From contig DASWIV010000267.1 in assembly GCA_036397475.1 (NCBI GenBank), positions 1-23,474 on the forward strand: a stretch of DNA of 23,474 nucleotides, given 5' to 3'. The number at the start of each line of letters is the position of its first letter. The first letter of the stretch is position 1. Positions 8,000 to 15,034 of this stretch are shown here, in pieces. The notes beneath the pieces were generated by a model that was not told the origin of the DNA, did no database searches, and was given only the letters and a program-made list of their open reading frames with translations. Source of the DNA: DASWIV01 sp036397475. GTDB lineage: Bacteria; JAJVIF01; JAPKYR01. The position numbers and the translations under genes were made by a program.

Positions 8000-8008
8000 T
8001 GATATAAT
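8000..8008 (+). promoter_or_regulatory. Possible internal extended -10 promoter before the PilP-like gene
   Basis: TGATATAAT here is identical to the extended -10 box before the pilMN gene. No good -35 box is visible. It would give a leader of about 30 bases containing the GGGGAG ribosome-binding site at 8033-8038. Confidence 0.4.
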
Positions 8009-8044
8009 TATGGTTACTATGGTAAATATACCGGGGAGATTGAT

Positions 8045-9004
8045 ATGAACTCCAGAAATCTGATACTGATGTTAGCGATAGTATTTATCGCTATTGTAGC
8101 CATGGTGCTGCCCAGGATCGGGCATGCGCAGATGGGAAGTTATGGTGATCACGGCGTTATCATGCAGGATGACAATCCTGATGACGGAAGTGGCGACGAT
8201 GCCACTGACGATGATGACGCAACGGATGACGAGTCGGGTTCCGAAGGCGATGAGACCGAACAGCCTGCTGAAGAGCCTGAACTCTCAGACAGCTTCCAGA
8301 TGCCTACAATGAGCGGACCTGGACTTGAGGAAGGAAACCTCCAGGAAGCCCTCGCCGGAAGGCGCGATTATGAAGTCACATACGATACATCGGTAACGCA
8401 TAGAGAGAACACTCCGAGAGATCTTCAGGATCTCGGTGTGTATTTTCTGAACGAAGACCAGGGTAACGTCGCGCTGGAAACGCAGGCGATCTGGGACATT
8501 AATTTAATTAATACACTGGCTGACAGGTATGAGAAAGTTGAAGATCAGTTTGCAGCCAATCCTGATGAGGATTTTCTCCCTGATGATCCGGAGCGCACAC
8601 TGAATTATATGCAGCCGAGGGCAGATCCGTTTGTTATTACCGACCTCATTCCGGAGGAACTTCGTCCTGAACTTTCCGGAACAGGACTTGATGGAGCTGT
8701 CGACCCCGAAGTGCTTCGCGAGCTTTACCAGGCTGCGTACGAAGCAAATCTCCGCTATATTCCGATTGAGATAGTTGGAACGATAAACTCCGGTAAAAGC
8801 CAGGGAGTACTCTACACATTCTCGGGACTTGGCCAGAGCTTTTACCTTACAGTTGGCGGCGGGTCCAGGTGTCACTGGTGGGGAGCGTTATTCTCGGTAA
8901 AAGCTGCACAGGTAACTGAAGATTTTGTGGTTCTGAACCTTGTTGGCGGATGCGGACAGGCGTTGACCGGAACTGTGGTACGAACCTTCCAGATCCCAAG
9001 GTGA
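8045..9004 (+). CDS. PilP/GspC-like periplasmic protein with Asp-rich linker
   Basis: A hydrophobic N-terminus ending in GHA-Q (cleavage near residue 29) marks a signal peptide or membrane anchor; there is no lipobox, although classical PilP is a lipoprotein. Residues about 42-80 are extremely rich in Asp and Glu and probably disordered. The C-terminal 80 residues, beginning IEIVGTINSG, have the alternating beta pattern of the PilP/GspC homology region that docks on the secretin N-domains. Two Cys (in SRCHWW and GGCGQ) could form a disulfide. GGGGAG lies six bases before the ATG. The gene is last in the pilMN-pilO cluster and is closed by a strong terminator. PilP-like assignment is moderate: position and fold pattern fit, but the sequence is divergent. 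Confidence 0.62.
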   Translation: MNSRNLILMLAIVFIAIVAMVLPRIGHAQMGSYGDHGVIMQDDNPDDGSGDDATDDDDATDDESGSEGDETEQPAEEPELSDSFQMPTMSGPGLEEGNLQEALAGRRDYEVTYDTSVTHRENTPRDLQDLGVYFLNEDQGNVALETQAIWDINLINTLADRYEKVEDQFAANPDEDFLPDDPERTLNYMQPRADPFVITDLIPEELRPELSGTGLDGAVDPEVLRELYQAAYEANLRYIPIEIVGTINSGKSQGVLYTFSGLGQSFYLTVGGGSRCHWWGALFSVKAAQVTEDFVVLNLVGGCGQALTGTVVRTFQIPR

Positions 9005-9027
9005 CAGATATTTCGAATAGAAATTTC

Positions 9028-9053
9028 AACCCGTCGAAAGACGGGTTTTTTAT
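9028..9053 (+). terminator. Rho-independent terminator of the pilMN-O-P cluster
   Basis: AACCCGTC (9028-9035) and GACGGGTT (9040-9047) form an 8-bp stem closed by a GAAA tetraloop and followed by TTTTTATTTT. It ends the cluster 23 bases after the stop codon. Confidence 0.93.
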
Positions 9054-9108
9054 TTTCCCGGCGGATCAATTTTCTACACAATACGGATGAATAAAGAAGG
9101 CAGAACGG

Positions 9109-9137
9109 TTGACTCTTTAACCATGCGTGATTAAAAT
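9109..9137 (+). promoter_or_regulatory. Sigma-70 type promoter for the nuoN-like gene
   Basis: TTGACT (9109-9114) and TAAAAT (9132-9137) are 17 bases apart. Transcription would start near 9144, about 50-75 bases before the gene. Confidence 0.72.
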
Positions 9138-9196
9138 TCGTTGCAACCCGTAGCCGCCGGAAAATATTTTCCTGCGGAATCTATCAAACAGTATTA

Positions 9197-10981
9197 TTGT
9201 CCGGAAACACAGACCCTCAGATGTATAATCTCGACAAACCGGATAACCACGATAAGCAGCCACCCCGTTTTTATGAAGCTGGGAACTGGTTTCCAATGCT
9301 CATTTCGGCAATCGTGATTTTCACGGCGGGTTTCCTATTACTCGTTTTTTCAAACGAAGAGACAAAAATCTACAAGGACACCCTTGAGATTTACAACATC
9401 TACGTGAAGAGTCCGCTGGAGGTATTCGCGTCGACATACCGGGCTTATTTCCTCCTGATGCCTGAGATTTTGGACACGTTCGGTGGAATACTTATTCTGG
9501 TCATGGATATGATCCGTCCCAACGGACACCGGCTTCGGGCCCCTCTTACCGCGCAGGTAACGCTGTTTCTAAGTTATTTCCCTGTTATTTTCACCATGTA
9601 CCTGACCACGAGGTACTTTAACGCGGCTCTTGGACAGTACTGGGGCGGACTGGAGACAATAGATCCGTTCAGCCTGTTTCTCAAAAGTATCGCGCTGGTG
9701 ACCGTAAATTATGTTGTCGTTATTTCGATGCGGGATAAAAATCTCCCGGCGAAATTCAGTGGGGAATTTTACGCTTTCATCATGTTCGCGACTGTGGCGG
9801 TCGAGTGCGTGGTGTCATCGTCGGATATACTCGCGATTTACATACTCACAGAATTTGTAGCGATTACCACTTACATCCTGGTCGCGTGGCTGAAATCAAA
9901 ACCAACAAGCACCGAAGCAGCGCTGAAATATTTCCTGCTGGGTTCTCTGAGCTCGGCGTTCATGGTATTCGGTTTCGCGATAATGTACGGATTGTCGGGG
10001 ACGACAAATCTTTACGAGATGAAGGTTGCCCTGCACCAGGTGCGGCTCGAGGACCCATCAATGGTTCCGGTCCTGCTGATAAGTGTAATATTCTTCATGG
10101 TTGGGATAGGGTTCAAGCTCGCAATTGCTCCATTCCATATGTATCTGCCCGACGTCTTCGAAGGCGCACCGATATCGGTAGCTACATTCCTGTCGGTAAC
10201 ACCGAAGATCGCAACCGCGGCTGTCTTTATCAGGGTATTTTTGCTCGGATTATCTACAGTTGCCGACCTGTGGCTCCCCATGATGCAGATTTGCGCCGTG
10301 CTGTCGATAGTGCTCGGGAACCTGTTCGCCATACGCCAAACGGACATGAAGCGATTCCTGGCATATTCATCTATCAGCCAGATGGGGTATATGCTTCTGG
10401 GCCTTTGCGCGGCAGGGGTACTTGCCGAGGTTAACGCGAACACAGCTATCCAGAGCCTCGGATACATGGGAATGCTCCACTACATGGTCGTCTACGCGAT
10501 CATGAACACGGGAACATTCCTGATTGTCGGAATAGTCCAGCATCATACCGGCAGCACTCACTTCAACGCGTACAAGGGGTTGGTTCACAGGGCTCCACCC
10601 TCAGCATACACAATGCTGGTATGCATGCTAAGCCTTGCGGGAATTCCACCTATGGCGGGATTCGCGGCGAAATATTTTGTGCTTATGCCTGTGCTGGAAC
10701 CGAATGTCCACCTGTATGCGCTGGCTATCGCCGCTATAATCAATATGGTGGTGTCGGCATTCATATACCTGCGTGTCGTGAAAATAATGTTCCTGGACAA
10801 ACCGGATGATGAGACAAGATTTTATCCGGACACGACGTACCGCTACGCAATGATCCCGCCGTTTGCTTTTATCACGCTGTATTTTGTGGGTGGGTTCTTC
10901 ATCCGGCAGTTCTACGCTTATGCTGCATCTTCTGCATTCCTGACAATTAATGTCTACTTCGGCGCCGGTCCGGGAGTTTAG
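9197..10981 (+). CDS. nuoN: NADH-quinone oxidoreductase subunit N-like protein with N-terminal extension
   Basis: This is a polytopic membrane protein of the proton-pumping NuoN/antiporter family. Conserved stretches include LPDVFEGAP, FKLAIAPFH with its buried Lys, SVTPKIATAAVF, MKRFLAYSSISQMGYMLLGL and AGIPPMAGFAAKYF. The normal NuoN start, here FLLMPEILDTFGGILIL, appears only at about residue 85. The extra N-terminus carries an added membrane helix (about 33-51), giving 594 residues against roughly 480-500 in common NuoN. The start is uncertain: TTG at 9197 gives the longest form, ATG at 9221 gives 586 residues, and neither has a clear ribosome-binding site. No other nuo gene is nearby, and the gene has its own promoter and terminator. 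It may serve complex I encoded elsewhere or be a stand-alone antiporter-like subunit. Confidence 0.9.
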   Translation: MSGNTDPQMYNLDKPDNHDKQPPRFYEAGNWFPMLISAIVIFTAGFLLLVFSNEETKIYKDTLEIYNIYVKSPLEVFASTYRAYFLLMPEILDTFGGILILVMDMIRPNGHRLRAPLTAQVTLFLSYFPVIFTMYLTTRYFNAALGQYWGGLETIDPFSLFLKSIALVTVNYVVVISMRDKNLPAKFSGEFYAFIMFATVAVECVVSSSDILAIYILTEFVAITTYILVAWLKSKPTSTEAALKYFLLGSLSSAFMVFGFAIMYGLSGTTNLYEMKVALHQVRLEDPSMVPVLLISVIFFMVGIGFKLAIAPFHMYLPDVFEGAPISVATFLSVTPKIATAAVFIRVFLLGLSTVADLWLPMMQICAVLSIVLGNLFAIRQTDMKRFLAYSSISQMGYMLLGLCAAGVLAEVNANTAIQSLGYMGMLHYMVVYAIMNTGTFLIVGIVQHHTGSTHFNAYKGLVHRAPPSAYTMLVCMLSLAGIPPMAGFAAKYFVLMPVLEPNVHLYALAIAAIINMVVSAFIYLRVVKIMFLDKPDDETRFYPDTTYRYAMIPPFAFITLYFVGGFFIRQFYAYAASSAFLTINVYFGAGPGV

Positions 10982-10992
10982 GGCAAAATAAA

Positions 10993-11023
10993 ACCCTCCC
11001 GGTATTTAGGAGGGTGTAATATC
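10993..11023. terminator. Bidirectional terminator between convergent nuoN and the Tyr-rich protein gene
   Basis: ACCCTCC (10993-10999) and GGAGGGT (11009-11015) form a 7-bp stem. Read on the minus strand it is followed by TTTTATTTT, a good terminator for the minus-strand gene ending at 11039. On the + strand the T tract is poor, but the hairpin lies just after the nuoN stop. Confidence 0.75.
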
Positions 11024-11038
11024 CGGTTTTAAAATCTG

Positions 11039-11788
11039 CTAGAAACTTAGCCTGATTCCCCAGTCGTCATCACTGAAAAAGAAACTTCCGAAAGAGCCAT
11101 AGTTGTAATTGCGGTTGTAGTGATGAGATCGTCCGCCAAATCCACCATAATATCCGTTATCGTAGTAATAACGCGAGCCCCCACTATAGTAATACGGTGA
11201 ATAATAGGAAGTTCCGCAGTATCCGTTATTGTAATAGTATCGTGGCGACCGGTAAGCTCCATACGGATTGGAGTACATGTAATACACAGGCGGTTCGTAA
11301 ATGTAGACGCTCGTATTGCCGTTGTAATTTCTCAGGTAGTCGTCGATACCCCATGAATCGTTTCTGCGCGACCGGTCGTAGTTATACTTGTAATTGTTGT
11401 CGCTGTTCGGGTTGTAGGTGGTTCCCCCATGGCTGAAACCGTCGCCACCAGCGTAGTTCCAGTGCGTACCGGATTTATCGTAATCGCCATCCAGCACGTA
11501 CTCCTCAACTTCATCCACGTTGTTGTTATAAATTGCTCTGAGGTATCCAAGGACATATGGATCGATATCGATTGATTCGAGGTATTCCAGGGTGTCGAGA
11601 TCGATAGGGTCATCGATCCCGGTAGCGTCGAGAACCTCGACAATGAGTTCGCCCGAAACGCCGGAATTATTCATGGTGATGATCTCGTCGATCGTGGCGG
11701 CGTTGGCTACTGCCGGGATGAAAATGAGAGACATGGCGAAAATTACTGGAATTAACATTCGCGATTGATAAAGCTTTATTTCTGACAT
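11039..11788 (-). CDS. Exported Tyr/Asn/Gly-rich protein of unknown function
   Basis: I do not recognise a family. The N-terminus is a Sec signal peptide ending VANA-A (cleavage near residue 30). Residues about 31-100 are acidic and helical-looking, with a repeated Asp/Leu/Glu pattern (IDDPIDLDTLEYLESIDIDP). From about 105 to the end the chain is dominated by Tyr, Asn, Gly, Ser and Arg, with short Tyr clusters, and ends in SFFFSDDDWGIRLSF. Such composition is seen in surface or matrix-associated low-complexity proteins, but that is only an analogy. The ribosome-binding site GGAGGG lies just upstream of the ATG and inside a small hairpin. The histone-like gene ends 42 bases upstream on the same strand with no terminator between, so the two are probably co-transcribed. 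Confidence 0.8.
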   Translation of the reverse strand: MSEIKLYQSRMLIPVIFAMSLIFIPAVANAATIDEIITMNNSGVSGELIVEVLDATGIDDPIDLDTLEYLESIDIDPYVLGYLRAIYNNNVDEVEEYVLDGDYDKSGTHWNYAGGDGFSHGGTTYNPNSDNNYKYNYDRSRRNDSWGIDDYLRNYNGNTSVYIYEPPVYYMYSNPYGAYRSPRYYYNNGYCGTSYYSPYYYSGGSRYYYDNGYYGGFGGRSHHYNRNYNYGSFGSFFFSDDDWGIRLSF

Positions 11789-11789
11789 G

Positions 11790-11804
11790 ATTCCCTCCGG
11801 GAAT
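11790..11804 (-). promoter_or_regulatory. Ribosome-binding site inside a hairpin, Tyr-rich protein gene
   Basis: On the minus strand ATTCCC, GGA, GGGAAT form a perfect 6-bp stem with a 3-base loop. The Shine-Dalgarno GGAGGG spans the loop and the 3' arm, and the ATG follows one base later. The stem could hide the ribosome site in the mRNA. Confidence 0.5.
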
Positions 11805-11830
11805 TAGATTCCGCCGGTGCCTTCGGGAAA

Positions 11831-12616
11831 TTATTTTACAAAGAACCGTCGAGTCTGCTTGACCATCTCTCCGGTCATTGATTCTACTTCAAATTCTACC
11901 TCAATAAAGTTCATTCCGGAAGTGGAGTCCATACCTTTTGTGACAACAATTCCGCGCATTCGTACAAGTTTGTGCTGGTCATTCCAGTCGCGTACTGCCC
12001 TGAAAATAACCTGATCGCCGATAAAGAAGCTTTCGAGGCTCGAGCGGCTTGAATATACACGCGGTTTTCGCCTTGATGTCCTGGACGCCATCGCGGTAAA
12101 TTTTTTAGTAGATTTACTGGCTGGCTTCTTTTTAGCCGTGGGTTTAGGTTTTGAAGCCGGTTTCTTTTTTGCGGCAGTTTTGGTTGCGGTTTTTCGCGCC
12201 GGAGCTTTTTTGGAAGCTGTCGCTTTCTTTTTGGACGTGGCTGCTTTCTTTTTAGAGGCAGCTGTTTTTTTCACGGCAGGCTTTTTGGAAGCTGTCTTCT
12301 TTGCGGCTGTTTTCTTCGCGGCAGGCTTCTTTTTTGATGTGGACTTTTTCACCGCGGTCTTCTTTTTTACAGGTTTTTTAGAAACAGCTTTTTTGGCCGC
12401 GGTTTTTTTCTTTGCTGCAGGTTTTTTCGCCGTTTTTTTAGGCTTAGAGCCAGATTTCTTTTTCGTGGCTGTCCTGGCTGCGACATTCGCGTCGGGCGAA
12501 TCAATTGCGATACCGGAAGAGCGCTTGACTCCGGTCGAGCGCTCCGTAGTAGAATCCGTACTGGGGTTCTGGTTTGTTGGGAGGTATTGAGTTTCTGCCT
12601 GTGTGTTATCGTGCAT
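11831..12616 (-). CDS. Histone H1-like Lys/Ala-rich protein with C-terminal globular domain
   Basis: After a polar N-terminus (about 1-48), residues about 50-180 are a Lys/Ala/Pro/Thr/Ser tail built from irregular KKTAAKK, KKPAAKK and SKKKA motifs, like eukaryotic histone H1 tails and bacterial HctB/AlgP-type proteins that bind nucleic acid without sequence preference. Residues about 190-261 are different: an ordered, beta-rich-looking segment with FFIGDQVIFRAV, HKLVRMRGIVV and FIEVEFEVES, suggesting a small barrel or adaptor domain. Most known H1-like tails have no such domain at this end. AGGTAG just before the ATG is an acceptable ribosome site. The DegT aminotransferase gene lies 43 bases upstream and the Tyr-rich protein gene 42 bases downstream on the same strand. 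A nucleoid-binding role is inferred from composition. Confidence 0.8.
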   Translation of the reverse strand: MHDNTQAETQYLPTNQNPSTDSTTERSTGVKRSSGIAIDSPDANVAARTATKKKSGSKPKKTAKKPAAKKKTAAKKAVSKKPVKKKTAVKKSTSKKKPAAKKTAAKKTASKKPAVKKTAASKKKAATSKKKATASKKAPARKTATKTAAKKKPASKPKPTAKKKPASKSTKKFTAMASRTSRRKPRVYSSRSSLESFFIGDQVIFRAVRDWNDQHKLVRMRGIVVTKGMDSTSGMNFIEVEFEVESMTGEMVKQTRRFFVK

Positions 12617-12659
12617 TTCACTACCTGTTTGGTTATGACGTGTTAGATTTACTCCTGGG

Positions 12660-13859
12660 TCATAAAGTGACTTTCGATCCGTAGTAAATTATTTTTTGAA
12701 TAGCGCTAATCACATCGTCGACATCCTGATCCGAGAGGAAAGGAGTGAGCGGCAATGAGACGAGCTGGTTTCCAAGCTTATCTGCCACGGGAAGGCTGGA
12801 TGGGTCGATTCCGTATTTCTCACTGTAATAACTGAATCGATGTACCGGCGTAAAATGTATTCCTGTTCCAATATTTTCGGCTTTCATCGCGATTATCAGG
12901 TCATCGCGACCGATACCGGCTTTTTCCTTATCTATCCCAACCGCGAATATATGACGGGCGTGACGGTCGGCTGGGGGGGCGTCAGGCGGCAAAATAATCC
13001 CGGGCAGGCCGGACAATTCCGACCTGTAGCGGTTCCATATGGCATCCCGCCGCATATATCTCTCTTCGACAAGTTTCAGACCTTCAATACCCAGCGCAGC
13101 CAGAATATCCGGCATATTGAACTTATAACCGGGGTATTGGACATCGTAGACAGCATTTCCGCCCTGTTCATAGCGATTATAGGCCGATTTATCGAGCCCA
13201 TGAAGTGCGAGGATGCGTATTTTCTCAATTATGTCGGCATCGTTCGAGACGACCATTCCACCTTCGCCTGTGGTGATGTTCTTGGTCGCGTAGAAGCTGT
13301 AGCAGGCGATATCCGGGTACGAGCCAAGGTTTGAGCCATGATGCTCACTTTCCACCGCGTGAGCGCAATCCTGGACGATTTTCACACTTCTTCCATCAAG
13401 GACTTCCTGAAGTTCCGTCATGTTGCAAGGGTACCCGTAGAGATGGACAGGAATTACCGCTTTTGTTTTATTATTAAGCTTTTCGGATATCCCTGGAATG
13501 CTCAGACACCAGGTATCGGGATCAATATCCACAAATACCGGTTTCGCTCCCACATGCTCAATGACATTTACGCTTGCCACAAATGTCAGGGGAGTGGTGA
13601 TAACCTCGTCTCCCGGGCCGATATCGAAGGCTTTCAGGGCGAGGAACAGCCCCGCTGTACAGGAATTAAGTGCGCAGGCGCTGAGAGAGCCGGTATAGGA
13701 CGCAAAGGCAAGTTCGAAGTCATGCGCCACTGATGCGGAGGTCAGCCATCCGGAATGGAGAGTTTTCACCACAGAGTCGATCTCAGGGTCAGAGAGGACT
13801 GGTTTGGCGAAGTGGAGGTAATCGGAACGAATTGGCGTACCGCCATGTATAGCGGGCAT
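12660..13859 (-). CDS. DegT/DnrJ/EryC1/StrS family PLP-dependent sugar aminotransferase
   Basis: The enzyme should transfer an amino group to a nucleotide-linked keto-sugar for surface glycan synthesis. Motifs of the family are present: GWLTSASVAHDFE near the start, LNSCTAGLFLALKA, DEVITTPLTFVASVN, VQDCAHAVES with the PLP-contacting Asp, and SFYATKNITTGEGG with the Schiff-base Lys (residue 193 from this start). I chose the ATG at 13859 over the one at 13886. AAGG lies six bases before 13859, whereas a TATAAT box ends only eight bases from 13886, which would make that start nearly leaderless. The N-terminus then reads MPAIHGGTPIRSDYL, normal for the family. Length is 399 residues. The exact sugar cannot be read from the sequence. 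The heptosyltransferase upstream on the same strand supports a lipopolysaccharide or capsule role. Confidence 0.92.
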   Translation of the reverse strand: MPAIHGGTPIRSDYLHFAKPVLSDPEIDSVVKTLHSGWLTSASVAHDFELAFASYTGSLSACALNSCTAGLFLALKAFDIGPGDEVITTPLTFVASVNVIEHVGAKPVFVDIDPDTWCLSIPGISEKLNNKTKAVIPVHLYGYPCNMTELQEVLDGRSVKIVQDCAHAVESEHHGSNLGSYPDIACYSFYATKNITTGEGGMVVSNDADIIEKIRILALHGLDKSAYNRYEQGGNAVYDVQYPGYKFNMPDILAALGIEGLKLVEERYMRRDAIWNRYRSELSGLPGIILPPDAPPADRHARHIFAVGIDKEKAGIGRDDLIIAMKAENIGTGIHFTPVHRFSYYSEKYGIDPSSLPVADKLGNQLVSLPLTPFLSDQDVDDVISAIQKIIYYGSKVTL

Positions 13860-13893
13860 AATCAGCCTTGGATTCAAGGCATCCATGGCGATA

Positions 13894-13899
13894 ATTATA
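13894..13899 (-). promoter_or_regulatory. -10 box for the aminotransferase / H1-like / Tyr-rich gene block
   Basis: TATAAT on the minus strand is a perfect -10 hexamer; the -35 region is weak. Transcription would begin near 13887, leaving about 27 bases before the preferred ATG at 13859. Confidence 0.5.
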
Positions 13900-14029
13900 C
13901 AATCATGGCAGTAAATTTTCCACTAATGAAGCAATTAAATTGTATTAGTTTAGTGTAAAATGTATTAAAAGCCAGAATTAATGTGTATAAGTTTAATTAA
14001 ATTACTTATAAAATAATAAAGAATTTCCA
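13900..14029. other. AT-rich intergenic segment with an imperfect palindrome
   Basis: No gene is visible. ATAAGT (13987-13992) and ACTTAT (14004-14009) flank 11 A/T bases, giving a short palindrome just after the heptosyltransferase stop. It lacks a GC-rich stem, so it is a poor terminator at best. Confidence 0.4.
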
Positions 14030-15034
14030 CTAATCTTGTAAAGATCTGGCTGCGTCCAGAACCTGGTCCGTGGCAATTTTCTTCATGCAACTCATATGCC
14101 AGCAGGATTTCCTGTAGCACCTGATACAGTCGATTTCAGCCTGGATCGGACTGTTTTCGCTCATCCAGGGACCGCATCGCCTGGGATCTGTTGGTCCGAA
14201 TATGGAAATTACCTTTGACCCGACTGCCTGAGCGATATGCATGGGACCGGAGTCATTTGTGACCACAAATCGGCATATGCTGAACAGAGCCGCCAGTTCC
14301 TTGAGGGATGTCTGGCCGGTCAGATTAAGAAGAGGGAAATTCACCATGGATTCTACCAGTTTGACGGTGTCGATATCGGAGTTTGCTCCAACGAGGACTG
14401 GTTGAATACCCGAATTTCCTATTTTATTGATCAATTCAGCGAATCTTTCGGGATGCCATCGTTTCGTTTTCCACGCAGCATTCGGATTGACAGCGTAGAT
14501 TCCTTTATCTGAATCCGTGCCATTTAATTTATCCCGGACTGAAGCAATCGCTTCATCTATTACAACCATTTTTGCCGGAAATGAGTAATCGACAGGAATC
14601 CCCGCACCTTGTTCGAGTAGATGAAGATGATTCCATGTACGATGTTTCAGAATTTGAAAAGGAACGCCTCCGGTCAGGAAAAAGCCACGGCCACCGTGGG
14701 TGAAACCAATCCGGTTTTTTATGCCTGATTTGAATAGCATGAATAAGGTACCGTGGCCACGATGGAAGCAGATAACGGAGTCATATTTTCTATCTTTGAT
14801 CCGGGCTGATTCTTCCAGGATCGCGTCGAGTCCTCCGGACTTCATCCGGGTAACAAGGACGTCATTGATATCGGAATTGTCTTCGATAACATCTACACAT
14901 TGCGGTGCGACCAGAATATCTATCTTTGAATCGGGAAAGTGTTTCCGCAGGCATTCAATAGCGGGCGTCGACATCAGCAGGTCGCCGATGAACGCTATAT
15001 CCACAATCAGAATGTTGGACCATTTTTCACTCAT
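14030..15034 (-). CDS. Glycosyltransferase family 9 (lipopolysaccharide heptosyltransferase type)
   Basis: Members transfer heptose from ADP-heptose to the inner core of lipopolysaccharide at the cytoplasmic face of the inner membrane. The N-terminus reads ILIVDIAFIGDLLMSTPAIE, the family's first Rossmann strand and acceptor loop. The donor-binding half shows VNPNAAWKTKRWHPERFAEL, PVLVGANSD, VTNDSGPMHIAQAVG and SIFGPTDPRRCGPW. Four Cys near the C-terminus (303, 306, 311, 316) match the Cys cluster seen in many RfaF/WaaF-like proteins. Length, 334 residues, is normal. Its ATG overlaps the stop of the upstream methyltransferase-like gene as ATGA, so translation is probably coupled. Acceptor specificity (heptosyltransferase I, II or another sugar) is not resolved. 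Confidence 0.92.
   Translation of the reverse strand: MSEKWSNILIVDIAFIGDLLMSTPAIECLRKHFPDSKIDILVAPQCVDVIEDNSDINDVLVTRMKSGGLDAILEESARIKDRKYDSVICFHRGHGTLFMLFKSGIKNRIGFTHGGRGFFLTGGVPFQILKHRTWNHLHLLEQGAGIPVDYSFPAKMVVIDEAIASVRDKLNGTDSDKGIYAVNPNAAWKTKRWHPERFAELINKIGNSGIQPVLVGANSDIDTVKLVESMVNFPLLNLTGQTSLKELAALFSICRFVVTNDSGPMHIAQAVGSKVISIFGPTDPRRCGPWMSENSPIQAEIDCIRCYRKSCWHMSCMKKIATDQVLDAARSLQD

Noticed and set aside
9805..10434. 209-residue + strand frame inside nuoN
   Set aside because: It overlaps the conserved core of NuoN fully; no known motif and Cys/Arg-rich composition typical of a shadow frame.
12138..12590. Phe/Ala-rich hydrophobic frame on the + strand resembling a membrane protein
   Set aside because: It is the exact antisense of the Lys/Ala tail codons of the H1-like gene, which has a ribosome site and a sensible C-terminal domain.
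13860..13886. Nine extra N-terminal residues of the DegT aminotransferase from the ATG at 13886
   Set aside because: That ATG has no ribosome site and sits at the predicted transcription start, while the ATG at 13859 has AAGG at ideal spacing.
13987..14009. Terminator after the heptosyltransferase gene
   Set aside because: The palindrome is all A/T but two bases and lacks a stable stem and T run; kept only as a note on the gap.
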